DNA of 64,000 nucleotides from the NCBI GenBank assembly GCA_038205805.1, contig JBBRBO010000006.1:21613-85612 (forward strand). Direction: 5' to 3'. Source of the DNA: JBBSBY01 sp038205805. Its GTDB lineage: Bacteria > Desulfobacterota > Desulfomonilia > Desulfomonilales > Desulfomonilaceae. Both the position numbers and the translations under genes were made by a program. This document shows, piece after piece, positions 34,802-43,669 of the stretch. How positions within the stretch are numbered: position 1 is the first letter of the stretch; each line of letters opens with the position of its first letter. Under the pieces are notes generated by a model that was given only the letters and a program-made list of their open reading frames with translations, searched no databases and was not told the DNA's origin.

Positions 34802-36487
34802 CTAGCTCTTCGAGATGATCTTGATCTCTTCCACGGTGCTGCCCTGAAACTCGTGCAAAATCGTCTTTATGACGGAATGCTCCAGGGCTTCGTTTCGCAG
34901 GGCTCGTTCCCAATCGGTGCCGGCGTTGTCAGGTATGGGCTCCACGGTGCGTTCACGCACAGGGGAAATACTCGGCGCGGCGCTGGACGTCTTGATATGG
35001 GCCTGGGGGAAATATCGTCGAAGCAGCTCATTCAGGGCGCCGCTCTTGAGAACCTTCTCATCGAAGGTTGACCGGAAAACGGCTTTGGTAAAGCAGATTT
35101 CCGCTACATCTTCGGCCATCGTCAACAGTGTAGCTTGATCGAGTAGGGGTTGTAGAGTGGGATCGGCTATTTCAGCATGGACTGCGGATCGAAAATCATC
35201 CCACGTCTTCTGGGGGCTCGGGGGCGGCGATTTGACGGGCGCCGAGTCATTCTGCGCCGTGCGAGACGCGATTGCCGCCACCGCCGGTCGGGCGTGCTTT
35301 TGAGGAACCCTGGCCGCCTGCCCGCCGGATGGAGATCCCCTCGCGTCCATGCGCTTGAGCAGCTCCCCTATTTCCAAGACCTTGGGGGCCTGCGCCATAC
35401 GCAACGCGAGCATCTCCATGGCGATCCATGGATTGAGGGAGCGCTTCAGATCCGCTTCGCTTTTCAACATCATGGCGAAGAGCGTCTGTAACTCGCCCAG
35501 AGAGACATCGGCTACAAGCGCACGCATCTCTTCGGTTTCCGTGGGCGCGGCATCCAACATATCCTGCAGCGAGTCGGCGCCGGGAATGGCCTTGATCACC
35601 GTGAGATCGCGCACGTACTGCAGGAGGTCCATATAGAATTGCTCAGGGTCATAGCCTTGCGCGAAGACCGAATGAACAACGGTCAACGCCTCGGAAGGGT
35701 CACCGGTGAAGACTGCCCTCATGAGGTGCGAAAACGACTCGCGTCCGGCTATTCCGAGCACCGCGACCACATTTTCCATGGAGACGCGGTCGGTCCCGGC
35801 GGCTATCACTTGATCCAGCAGGCTGAGGGCGTCTCGAAAGGAACCACGGGCCTCTCTCGCCACTGACGCCAAAGCGTCGGCTTCCGAGGGGATGCCCTCC
35901 TGTTCGAGTATGCGTTCCATGCCGCGGATAATTTCTATGGTGGAAATGGTCCTGAAATTGAACCGCTGACATCGAGAGTTAATGGTCGCCGGCACCTTAT
36001 GGAACTCGGTGGTGGCAAAGATGAACTTCGCATGACTCGGGGGTTCCTCCAGCGTCTTGAGCAAGGCGTTGAAGGCGTTCATGGAAATCATGTGAACTTC
36101 GTCGATTATGATGATCTTATAAAGCGAACTCGTGGGAGGATACTTGATGTTTTCGTTGATTTCCCGAATGTTGTCCACTGAGGTGTTCGAGGCGCCGTCG
36201 ATCTCCCGCACGTCCAAGCTCACTCCTGCCGCTATATCTCGGCATGATGGGCACTCGTCGCATGGGTTTGCGTCACCGGACACTCTTCCAGTGCAGTTGA
36301 GGGACTTGGCCAGAATGCGCGCGACCGTTGTTTTGCCGACACCGCGTACGCCGCAAAAGAGGAACGCGTGCGCGACTCGACCCGACAGTATCGAGTTCGC
36401 CAGGGTGCGGACTACGTGGTCCTGTCCCACCACATCGCGAAATGTTGACGGCCTGTATTTTCTCGCGAGAACGAGATAGGGAGGCAT
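34802..36487 (-). CDS. dnaX: DNA polymerase III subunit gamma/tau
   Basis: Clamp-loader ATPase, 561 residues. 'LARKYRPSTFRDVVGQDHVV' opens the AAA+ domain. Walker A is 'GVRGVGKTTVARILA' (46-60), zinc cysteines are C65, C76, C79 and C82, 'DVREIDGASNTSVDNIRE' and 'IIIIDEVHMIS' (Walker B) follow, then the sensor and arginine finger 'TTEFHKVPATINSRCQRF'. After about residue 370 the tail is Ala/Pro-rich, then a tau-like C-terminal domain. No slippery A-run for a programmed gamma frameshift was noticed. The SRP RNA gene lies 30 bp upstream on the same strand. Confidence 0.97.
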   Translation of the reverse strand: MPPYLVLARKYRPSTFRDVVGQDHVVRTLANSILSGRVAHAFLFCGVRGVGKTTVARILAKSLNCTGRVSGDANPCDECPSCRDIAAGVSLDVREIDGASNTSVDNIREINENIKYPPTSSLYKIIIIDEVHMISMNAFNALLKTLEEPPSHAKFIFATTEFHKVPATINSRCQRFNFRTISTIEIIRGMERILEQEGIPSEADALASVAREARGSFRDALSLLDQVIAAGTDRVSMENVVAVLGIAGRESFSHLMRAVFTGDPSEALTVVHSVFAQGYDPEQFYMDLLQYVRDLTVIKAIPGADSLQDMLDAAPTETEEMRALVADVSLGELQTLFAMMLKSEADLKRSLNPWIAMEMLALRMAQAPKVLEIGELLKRMDARGSPSGGQAARVPQKHARPAVAAIASRTAQNDSAPVKSPPPSPQKTWDDFRSAVHAEIADPTLQPLLDQATLLTMAEDVAEICFTKAVFRSTFDEKVLKSGALNELLRRYFPQAHIKTSSAAPSISPVRERTVEPIPDNAGTDWERALRNEALEHSVIKTILHEFQGSTVEEIKIISKS

Positions 36488-36516
36488 AACGGATTACCAC
36501 TCTGAGTAACGGGCAT

Positions 36517-36620
36517 GGTCGGTGACCGGGGACAGGGCCGATCCCCGAGATTACTTCCGCTGCTTCCTTCCGGACCTGACGGGGTTGAGTAACTCCAGAT
36601 CGCCCTACCCGACCACCGAC
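36517..36620 (-). ncRNA. ffs: Signal recognition particle RNA, small (4.5S) bacterial type
   Basis: The minus strand contains the SRP RNA core GTCAGGTCCGGAAGGAAGC plus the following AGC, i.e. the domain IV apical loop with its GGAA tetraloop and symmetric and asymmetric loops. It is flanked by complementary arms. The outer ends pair GTCGGTG (36614-36620 side) with CACCGAC (36518-36524 side), giving a hairpin of about 104 nt. Placement just upstream of dnaX is common in bacteria. It partners Ffh for co-translational membrane targeting. Confidence 0.93.
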
Positions 36621-36836
36621 GATAACCGCTATCGTCCTAGTGAGCTTGTTTGTATAGCAGAAACCGCCGACTTTGGCAATCACTCTCGTGCGAAATACCA
36701 TATAGCCGGCGCCTCATTGTACGACCGCCGACCGCCGGTCCTTACGACGCATAGTCCCCTGCCGGCCGGAGTTTGTTTCACCGGGAACGATCCGTATCGC
36801 AGAATCCGGTAAACGGCGCTTTTCCCTGCGTCGGCG

Positions 36837-38585
36837 TCAAAAGCTGAAATGACTTGAGAGCCGAATGTACTTGCCGGGTTCTTCATCGCTTTCCGCCGGC
36901 GGCGCCTCGATCTCCTCGCACCACTCCACATCGAGGGTTTCGGGGATGGTCTGGGAATGGAATGGGGAACCCACCGCGCTGACCACCAGGCCGTCCGTGG
37001 GTATGCACGTGTCCGTGGACTTGTCCGACTCTAGTGCATCGTGTGCCGCCAGTCTAGGTATAGAGCCGAGGGCGTGCGTTTCAGCAGGCGGGGCCGACGC
37101 CGAATCTTCCGAGGCCGCCGGTTCCTTGGGGATCGCCTCGGCGCATTCTCCGTAGGCGTCACACACTATTACCGAGTGGTCACCTTCCGGAAGGGAGTGT
37201 TCGATAGCTTCCGCGATATCATCATAGATAGAGATCTCCGCGTCCGCGTCCGCAAAGGAGCGCTCAGCCTCGACCGAGGTCACACCTGCCGCGCCGCGGG
37301 CCTCTGCCTCATCCGGGACACGCGACATGCTCCGGGCGCGGTCCGTATCATCGGCGGCCAGCGCGTTGACCGAATGCTCGGCGAATACGGCGGTCGTATT
37401 AGAGGGCTTCTCGTCGTACGAACCGCCGGCCACTCCGCGACCTACGACTGGTGGGAAGTCGTCATCTGAAACCCGCGTGTTCGCCCAAGGAACCAATGCG
37501 GCGGACTTAGGCTCCGGCGACACCGGCGGGATTCCCGGAGTGAAATAGTCGCTTGAGGATTCGGCCAAAACACCGGAGCTCGATGGTGAGGGATTCTCAT
37601 CGTGCGCCGGTGAGACCGAACCGGCGGCGCCGCCCAGGGCCGGAACCCATAGGATAGGTTCCACCGCCGACCTAGAAGCGATCACCTGAGCGTCCGAAGC
37701 GCATGCGGCGGGATTTCGGCGTCTCATAACGGCCGCAAAGGTCAAGTAACAGGCGCAAAGCAGAGCTAAAGGAGCCCAGAGCAGAGGTCTGCCCAGGATG
37801 GATGCGCCGGGTCGGGTAACCTGGAGCGCCACATTCGTGTTTTTAACAAGAGCGTCGGCTCTGACTGGGCCTGAGACAACGCCGGCCGGCACGTGGATCG
37901 AGCTTTCGGTTTCTCGGCCGTAATCCTCGGTTTTTGCGGTCATAACAGGGGCTATGGTTGAATTATAATCACCGCCCAAACCAAAGAGTTGAACGAAGGG
38001 ACCACGTGAAAATCTCGTCCTGGAAAACCACCGGCCGCCGTCCGTACCTTGGTGAGCGCAGATAAGGGACAGGGATCCGCTCCGTTCATCATCAACAATG
38101 AATCGGCCGTTTTCCGGTAGGTTCTTCAGAGGAAAGGCGCTGGAACCGGTAGTTTCGACAAGGGCGCGACCTGTGGGTAAATCACCCAACATAGCCTGAG
38201 ATTCACCGCGCTCATTGAGGATTTCCACGCTGAGCAAGTCCGGCGCCCTACGCTGCAAAACGGCGAGGTACGCTTCCAACTTCGCCGGATTGAGGATATC
38301 CGCCAAGTTGTCCGTTCCGGCCGCAGCGCTGATTATGGCTGAGCGCACATTCGTGTAGTCCTCGACTCTGTCCAGCGCGGAACGAACATGGGATGTGAAA
38401 AGCGCTTTCTCTAGGGGAAGGATCAGCCGCGCTTGAGAGAAAAAGCTCAAGAGCAAGATTGCGCCCATCACCAGCGCCGCAAGGACTTGCGGCCGCCATA
38501 GGGAGGCGCTCCGGCTGCTGAGAAACAGCCGTAAGCCGGTGATAATCGCGCATGCCTTTTGTTTCAGGTCAGAGTGGATTGTCAT
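36837..38585 (-). CDS. Two-TM membrane protein with sensor-like periplasmic domain and long disordered tail
   Basis: About 582 residues. A first membrane helix (LAALVMGAILLLSFFSQA, about 34-52) is followed by a periplasmic region of about 200 residues resembling a Cache/dCACHE fold ('LEKALFTSHVRSALDRVEDY', 'LLSVEILNERGESQAMLG'). A second helix (PLALLCACYLTFAAVM, about 268-286) follows. The final 300 residues are low-complexity, acidic and Ser/Ala/Pro-rich, with no kinase, HAMP, GGDEF or MCP domain. It is like a chemoreceptor or sensor that has lost its output domain, or one that works by recruiting a partner. The start is taken at the second Met (38585, GGATGG upstream); 38594 is equally open. 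Function unknown. Confidence 0.75.
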   Translation of the reverse strand: MTIHSDLKQKACAIITGLRLFLSSRSASLWRPQVLAALVMGAILLLSFFSQARLILPLEKALFTSHVRSALDRVEDYTNVRSAIISAAAGTDNLADILNPAKLEAYLAVLQRRAPDLLSVEILNERGESQAMLGDLPTGRALVETTGSSAFPLKNLPENGRFIVDDERSGSLSLICAHQGTDGGRWFSRTRFSRGPFVQLFGLGGDYNSTIAPVMTAKTEDYGRETESSIHVPAGVVSGPVRADALVKNTNVALQVTRPGASILGRPLLWAPLALLCACYLTFAAVMRRRNPAACASDAQVIASRSAVEPILWVPALGGAAGSVSPAHDENPSPSSSGVLAESSSDYFTPGIPPVSPEPKSAALVPWANTRVSDDDFPPVVGRGVAGGSYDEKPSNTTAVFAEHSVNALAADDTDRARSMSRVPDEAEARGAAGVTSVEAERSFADADAEISIYDDIAEAIEHSLPEGDHSVIVCDAYGECAEAIPKEPAASEDSASAPPAETHALGSIPRLAAHDALESDKSTDTCIPTDGLVVSAVGSPFHSQTIPETLDVEWCEEIEAPPAESDEEPGKYIRLSSHFSF

Positions 38586-38634
38586 GTTTTCCATCCAGGT
38601 TCGGCCCCTCTATTGCGGAGCGTGGCCCTCACCC

Positions 38635-38663
38635 TTGACATGGGGAGTTCCGGACCACATACT
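38635..38663 (+). promoter_or_regulatory. Sigma-70-type promoter for the 20-aa peptide gene
   Basis: TTGACA (38635-38640), a 17-bp spacer and CATACT (38658-38663), placing the start point near 38670, about 40 nt before the small ORF. Confidence 0.65.
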
Positions 38664-38709
38664 AAGACCACGTAGGTTGATACTCTTCCCAAAGAGAAAG
38701 GAGAGCGTC

Positions 38710-38772
38710 ATGAAGAGGTATATGATTCCGAGAGTCGCCCATTGTAAAGACGGGTGCATACTTGAGTCCTGA
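38710..38772 (+). CDS. Orphan 20-residue peptide gene
   Basis: A small ORF encoding MKRYMIPRVAHCKDGCILES. It has an AAGGAG ribosome site (38698-38703) 6 nt before the ATG, a -35/-10 promoter 45 bp upstream, and a factor-independent terminator 28 bp after the stop. So it is a complete, autonomous transcription unit of about 180 nt. The peptide is basic at the N-terminus with two cysteines four apart (C12, C16). Possibilities are a leader or attenuator peptide, a secreted or modified peptide, or a dual-function small RNA. No similarity is recognised. Confidence 0.5.
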   Translation: MKRYMIPRVAHCKDGCILES

Positions 38773-38799
38773 GCATGACGTTAAAGGGCTCAATGAACA

Positions 38800-38848
38800 G
38801 GCCGGATCGGGCTTAATTATGAGCGTATCTCGATCCGGTCGCCTCTTT
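38800..38848 (+). terminator. Rho-independent terminator of the peptide gene
   Basis: GGCCGGATCG (38800-38809) pairs with CGATCCGGTC (38831-38840) around a 21-nt loop, followed by GCCTCTTTT. Confidence 0.65.
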
Positions 38849-39322
38849 TGATGGGCTTTCACATTCCTTGCCTTAGCAGATTCAATGCTCCAATCCGAAC
38901 TTGAAAAAAGAAGCCCGGTTCGATTAACGGTTTTAGGAGCATCTTCTCCGAACTGCTTAATAAGAATTATCTTTGCTTTAATATGTCTGTCCAAGGTGTG
39001 CGCCTTTCTTTGTTCCGACGTCATGAGCTGAAGAGACCTCTACCAAAAATCTCATATCTCTTCAAGTATTTATTTCCATTTCTTCAAGTAATTGTCGGCT
39101 GACACGGGGCGCATGCGCCGGGAAATCTCTCCGAAAACTCCCGACGGCGGCCACACATGCGGCAAGCGGCGTTAGGCGAACACGTATGGGGCGGCCCGTC
39201 CCTCGATCTGGGGCGGTTCATGTTGTGGCGCGCCCGTTCTGATGGTATAAAGGCGCGGGTTTGCGGCGGATACTCCGGAGCAGCCGCAGCTCCGTGGCTT
39301 ACACAGAGGTGGAGGATAGCCC
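38849..39322. other. Intergenic region upstream of hldE
   Basis: 474 bp. A short direct repeat TTCTTCAAGTA/TCTTCAAGTA occurs near 39058 and 39082. A minus-strand open frame of 120 codons (38662-39024) overlaps the peptide gene and its residues look non-coding. No other feature. Confidence 0.4.
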
Positions 39323-40774
39323 TTGAACGAGAAACTCATACAAAAGCTGAAACCAGCCCCTATACTCGTGGCGGGGGACGTAATGGTGGACGAATACATC
39401 ATCGGAGAAGTAGATAGAATCTCGCCCGAATCTCCCGTACCCGTGGTCGTGGCGCGTGACAGACTGAGGCGTCTCGGCGGCGCCGGCAACGTACTGCGAA
39501 ATCTCGTCACCATGGGCGGAAAGGTAGCCCTCTTCGCAACTGTAGGCAATGACAACGCCGGCAGATGGTTCAGACGCCGTTGCGAAGACATGTTGGTCGA
39601 GGGTTTTTGGCTCAAGGAAGACCCTGAGCGCCCCACCACCATGAAGACACGCGTCGTGGCGCGCAATCAGCAACTCCTACGTATAGACGAAGAGTACGTC
39701 AGGGATTTGTCGCCGGAAATGGAGGCGGATATTCTCGAGGACATGAAGTCCGTAATACCCCAGGTCAAGGCCATTATCATTTCGGATTACGGCAAGGGAT
39801 ATATCACGGATCGCATACTCATGGGGATTATCAGTTTAGGCGCGGCCGAGCGCATCCCTATCGTGGTGGACCCTAAGGGCATGGATTACCGGCGCTACAA
39901 AGGCGTGACCTACATCACACCTAACCTGAAGGAGGCGGCCCTCGCCTCCGGTGTGGAAATAAGAAACGACGAGACTCTGCTCCACGCAGGAAGAACCCTG
40001 CTCGATCACTGCGACGCGGAAGGGGTAGTAGTGACGCGCGGTAAGGACGGCAGCGCGCTCATTACTCGCTCAAAATTCGAGCAGTTCCCGGTGCTGCCGG
40101 TCGAAATTGTGGACGTCACCGGCGCCGGCGACACCGTCGTAGCCATCCTGGGGCTGGCGCTCGCCAATGGTCTTTCCATCGAGAATGGTATCAGCTTGGC
40201 GAACCTCGCAGCGCGGCTCGTGGTTTCTCGATTCGGCGCCGCGACAGTGACCCTTGAGGAAATGATCGGCTCACTTCAGCAGGATGTCGTAGGCGCAAAA
40301 GCGGTATCCACAAGCGAAATAGGTAATTTCCTGCGCAACCACCGAATCAAAGGCAAGAAGGTGTGCTTTACAAACGGGTGCTTTGATTTGTTTCACCCCG
40401 GCCATTTGGAAGTCCTTCGGCAGGCCGGCCGCATGGGAGACATCCTTGTGGTAGGTATCAACTCCGATAAGTCCGTGGCGAGAATAAAGGGTTCCGGTAG
40501 GCCTATTATCCCTCAAGCCGATAGAGTGGCCATGGTGTCGGCCTTGAGCTTTGTGGATTACGTAGTGGTCTTTGACGAAGATACGCCTTTACAGGTGATC
40601 GAGGCGGTCAAACCGGACGTGCTCATCAAAGGCGCGGATTGGCAGGGCAAACAGGTGGTGGGAGAGTCCATCGTGAAGGCGCGTGGCGGTAGCGTTCGGT
40701 TCGTGCAGCTCCTGAACGGCATCTCGACTACCGCGCTCATCGAAAAGATCCGCAACGGCTGTCCGACGGCTTAG
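39323..40774 (+). CDS. hldE: Bifunctional heptose 7-phosphate kinase / heptose 1-phosphate adenylyltransferase
   Basis: Makes ADP-glycero-manno-heptose for the LPS inner core, which marks the organism as Gram-negative with heptose-containing LPS. The 483 residues comprise an N-terminal PfkB/ribokinase domain ('ILVAGDVMVDEYIIGEV', 'GGAGNVLRNL', 'YITPNLKEAA', 'DVTGAGDTVVAI' with catalytic Asp, to about 320) and a C-terminal cytidylyltransferase domain ('VCFTNGCFDLFHPGHLEVL' near 350, 'VGINSDKSVARIKG', 'ISTTALIEKIR'). The start is TTG at 39323 with GGAGG 7 nt upstream. It stands alone, between the peptide gene and the convergent FGE-like gene. Confidence 0.96.
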   Translation: MNEKLIQKLKPAPILVAGDVMVDEYIIGEVDRISPESPVPVVVARDRLRRLGGAGNVLRNLVTMGGKVALFATVGNDNAGRWFRRRCEDMLVEGFWLKEDPERPTTMKTRVVARNQQLLRIDEEYVRDLSPEMEADILEDMKSVIPQVKAIIISDYGKGYITDRILMGIISLGAAERIPIVVDPKGMDYRRYKGVTYITPNLKEAALASGVEIRNDETLLHAGRTLLDHCDAEGVVVTRGKDGSALITRSKFEQFPVLPVEIVDVTGAGDTVVAILGLALANGLSIENGISLANLAARLVVSRFGAATVTLEEMIGSLQQDVVGAKAVSTSEIGNFLRNHRIKGKKVCFTNGCFDLFHPGHLEVLRQAGRMGDILVVGINSDKSVARIKGSGRPIIPQADRVAMVSALSFVDYVVVFDEDTPLQVIEAVKPDVLIKGADWQGKQVVGESIVKARGGSVRFVQLLNGISTTALIEKIRNGCPTA

Positions 40775-40951
40775 GACGGATCGCCCCACCTTCAAAGAAG
40801 GCGTCCGCAGGGGCGGCTTCTTGCCGGCAGTGGGTCTCCCCATCCGGCAAAGAGGCTCATAGAAGCGCACGTCTCACGACGGACGGTCACCGACCTTTCG
40901 TGGACTACGTGGTTGTGGTGGCCGTAGCCGCAGCGACCGGCATTCCTTAGT

Positions 40952-42988
40952 TTAGCGGCCTCTCCTCTGTTGTCTGGGTCTGCGGCGGTTGTTGCGGTTG
41001 GTATCGCGAGACCGTTCGTCCGCGGGCGCTACACGCGGTCGAGGCGTTTTCTTGATGTCCTCCACGGCGACGCCGAGTTCTCCGCCGCTGACCAGAGTGG
41101 TGGTGATTTCTTGGTCCTTCATAACACTGAGGGGCACTTGCCGAGCGTTGCGGAAATCGTCCACAAGCTTCTTGAAGCCCGTAACCCTGAAGCCGGTGTC
41201 TCCTCCATATTCGATGATGATATCATTCACGCGTACGCCGGCTTTGTCGGCAATACCGCCCTTCTTGATTTGCACGACCTTGACGCCGGGTGATGTTTCC
41301 AGGTCTTGTAACCGGGCTAAGACAATTCGCGCGCTGCCTGTGTCGCCGATCTTACGAAATTCGGAGAGGGCCTGAGCGTAGAGTTCTTTGCCTTTGTATT
41401 GGCGGTTCCGTTCAACGTAAATACCCGCAAGTGTCGCTTTTACTCTCGGCAACCACTTGAGATCTTCACGTTTTTCGTAGATCTTGAGAGCGTCTTCGAG
41501 ATCCTTGGTAGCTTGGTCCCATTGCTGTTGCTGCGCAGCGAACATGGCCTCACGGAAGAGCCGCAGGCCGTCTTCTTCGCTGGGCGGCAAGATACCGTCC
41601 TTGCTTTTTGAGTCCTGTTTCTTGGCACGGGTCGCTTCTTCATCTTCGAGAGCAACCCTGAAGCCCAAATTCCAGAAGCTCATGGTCGGCCCGGAGAAGC
41701 CTCGGAAGGCGCAGCGACAATCGGCGGGACCCGCATACCAATTGCCCCCCTTGTTCAAGCGAGATGTCCCCGAGCTGGGTCCTTGGGGATCTTCAATGGG
41801 GGAGCTGTCGTAATACGTGCGGTCATAGCGGTCCTGCACCCACTGCATGACGTTACCCGCCATATCGTAGAGCCCAAAGGCGTTCGGCGGATATGCGTTT
41901 ACCGGATTCACATACTGGAAACCGTCGTTCACAGTGGTGAGGCTCTCCGGCAGCCGTGGGTTGCCGTCACCGAAGTTGGCGTCGTGATCGCCGGGTAATC
42001 TGTCACCCCACGGATACCGCACCCAAGGGGATCCCCCGCGGCATCCCATTTCCCATTCGGCTTCCGTGGGGAGTCGATAGGTGCGCTTTTCCTTGCGGCT
42101 CAGCCACTTGCAAAAGGCGTCCGAATCGTTCCATGAGACGAACACCACCGGCTGGTCATCCGCTATTTGCCAGGGCACGTTGTCCCATTTTACGCCCTTT
42201 TGAGGACTCCAACGATTCTCTTTCTTACTGAAGATCATGCCGCCGTCACCCTTCTCGGCATCGGTTTTGTACTTGGTATCGGCGACAAACTGCCTGAACT
42301 GCCCTACGGTTACCGCGCTCGCGCCCATGTAAAAGGGTTTAGTGATCCTCACAGGATGCAGAGGCATCTCGTCTTGGAACCATTGCTTGTGGCCTTCTCT
42401 CCAGACCTTTCGGAAAGTGAGTCGTAGCCAATCCATTTCTCGTTTAGGGCTCCCCATCATGTACTCACCGGAGGGAATCTTGACGAGTTTCATATTAATG
42501 GAATTCTTGAGCACGATTTTCTGTGTGGGCTTTTCCAAGAGCGTATCTAGCCCCCGAAGGGCTTTCATCCAATGGGAGCACTCGCGAACATCCGAACCGG
42601 CTTGATCGCACTCACGTATGGCTTCCTTCAGGAGTTCTTTTGCGGTGGAATTTTTTCCTTCGACAAGCAGTTCGCCTATTTTTTTTATTCGGTCTACGAG
42701 AGGCGCTGAAGGGGCTGCGGGTTGAGCGTCGGGTAAGTCCTCGCCGGCCAAGAGAGAGTAGAGGTCATATGAGCATCCGCCGCCCTGAGCGGGTTGCTGC
42801 GTGGTTGAGGGCTCCCGGCCCTGTTCTGCGCAGTGAGCGGCCGTGGTGATAGATACTATCGTCACGAGTACGCAGAACACGATGAGCCTATACGACTCCC
42901 GAATTAGCCGTATATTATGGATGGCTAAGCTCCCTTTTCTATTACCGAACTTTATGAAAAGCGATTTGCATTCGGGTTTACTGTTCAT
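40952..42988 (-). CDS. Exported SUMF/FGE-like domain protein with TPR-like and PDZ modules
   Basis: About 678 residues from the ATG at 42988 (AGGGA upstream). Order: signal or anchor helix (LIVFCVLVTIVSITTAAHC), linker, formylglycine-generating-enzyme/sulfatase-modifying domain (about 155-420: 'LVKIPSGEYMMGSPKRE', 'PFYMGASAVTVGQFRQFVADT', 'PVVFVSWNDSDAFCKWLS', 'YRLPTEAEWEMGCRGG', 'FGLYDMAGNVMQWVQDRY', 'LNKGGNWYAGPADCRCAFRG'), a helical TPR-like stretch, a PDZ domain ('VVQIKKGGIADKAGVRVNDIIIEYGG') and a basic Arg-rich tail. Most FGE-fold proteins of this type are not true formylglycine generators. C-R-C near the end could be catalytic or incidental. Envelope role unknown; no sulfatase is nearby. 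Confidence 0.88.
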   Translation of the reverse strand: MNSKPECKSLFIKFGNRKGSLAIHNIRLIRESYRLIVFCVLVTIVSITTAAHCAEQGREPSTTQQPAQGGGCSYDLYSLLAGEDLPDAQPAAPSAPLVDRIKKIGELLVEGKNSTAKELLKEAIRECDQAGSDVRECSHWMKALRGLDTLLEKPTQKIVLKNSINMKLVKIPSGEYMMGSPKREMDWLRLTFRKVWREGHKQWFQDEMPLHPVRITKPFYMGASAVTVGQFRQFVADTKYKTDAEKGDGGMIFSKKENRWSPQKGVKWDNVPWQIADDQPVVFVSWNDSDAFCKWLSRKEKRTYRLPTEAEWEMGCRGGSPWVRYPWGDRLPGDHDANFGDGNPRLPESLTTVNDGFQYVNPVNAYPPNAFGLYDMAGNVMQWVQDRYDRTYYDSSPIEDPQGPSSGTSRLNKGGNWYAGPADCRCAFRGFSGPTMSFWNLGFRVALEDEEATRAKKQDSKSKDGILPPSEEDGLRLFREAMFAAQQQQWDQATKDLEDALKIYEKREDLKWLPRVKATLAGIYVERNRQYKGKELYAQALSEFRKIGDTGSARIVLARLQDLETSPGVKVVQIKKGGIADKAGVRVNDIIIEYGGDTGFRVTGFKKLVDDFRNARQVPLSVMKDQEITTTLVSGGELGVAVEDIKKTPRPRVAPADERSRDTNRNNRRRPRQQRRGR

Positions 42989-43025
42989 TTTGAAAATTCC
43001 CTTGACAAGTATACGTTTTGGGAGA

Positions 43026-43053
43026 ATCCTAGCAGACGTGAATGATGAGTCAA
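43026..43053 (-). promoter_or_regulatory. Promoter of the FGE/PDZ gene
   Basis: On the minus strand TTGACT (43048-43053) is followed by a 16-bp spacer and TAGGAT (43026-43031), 38 bp before the chosen ATG. This supports the start at 42988 over upstream open codons. Confidence 0.55.
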
Positions 43054-43243
43054 GGGAGTTTCGCACGAGGCATGATGATGGACCCAGCTTTGGGACTTGT
43101 GCAACGACAAAAAACGTTGACATAAACCTTCAATCATGATAGCGATAAAGCATAACCTTGTCTCAAGTTTTAAGAGGGAAATACTGTTTTCGACATTTTG
43201 AGAACAGAAGTTGTGATTATTCCATTAGGAGGTACTTGTTTAC

Positions 43244-43642
43244 ATGAAAAGATTTGCAGTAACGCTTGCGGTGTTCGGTATGGTGATGTTGTTCGCATCG
43301 TACGCGGCGGCTAATTATGCGTGGGCTCCGTTCGCATCTTACGGCGCGGCTTCCAGCAGCTCCAGCGGTTCCAGCGGTTGCATGCCTGCTTCCAGCAGCT
43401 CCAGCGGCTATTGGCCGGCCAGCTCCTCCAGCAGCGGCTATACCTACACCTGTATGCCTGCTTCCAGCAGCTCTTCCAGCGGTTATTCCTATGGTTGCAT
43501 GCCTGCTTCCAGCAGCTCCAGCGGCTACACCTATTGCTGCGCCCCCGCTTCCAGCAGCTCCTCCAGCGGCGCTTACTGGCCTGCTTCTTCTTCCAGCAGC
43601 GGCTATTATCCGGCCAGCAGCTCCTCCAGCGGCTGGTTCTAA
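43244..43642 (+). CDS. Secreted Ser/Tyr/Cys-rich repeat protein (PASSSSSGY repeats)
   Basis: 132 residues. A signal peptide (MKRFAVTLAVFGMVMLFASYAAA) is followed by an unusual body built almost entirely of 'PASSSSSGY' units, seven or eight in tandem, interleaved with Cys-Met-Pro and Tyr-Thr-Tyr spacers and ending in GWF. The DNA is a set of near-identical repeats of the TTCCAGCAGCTCCAGCGGC type. AGGAGG lies 11 nt before the ATG and a strong terminator follows. The composition resembles structural, adhesive or matrix proteins more than an enzyme. Cys pairs could crosslink chains. No homologue is recognised. Confidence 0.85.
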   Translation: MKRFAVTLAVFGMVMLFASYAAANYAWAPFASYGAASSSSSGSSGCMPASSSSSGYWPASSSSSGYTYTCMPASSSSSSGYSYGCMPASSSSSGYTYCCAPASSSSSSGAYWPASSSSSGYYPASSSSSGWF

Positions 43643-43669
43643 TACATAGCTTTTAAACGAAATTCTCGA

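Noticed and set aside
38662..39024. 120-codon minus-strand frame upstream of hldE
   Set aside because: It is antisense to the 20-aa peptide gene and its terminator, with no ribosome site and no motif.
43317..43656. Two further plus frames and a minus frame rich in Ala/Pro or Phe/Gln/Leu over the Ser-rich gene
   Set aside because: They are alternative-frame readings of the same tandem DNA repeat. Only the Ser frame has a signal peptide and a ribosome site.
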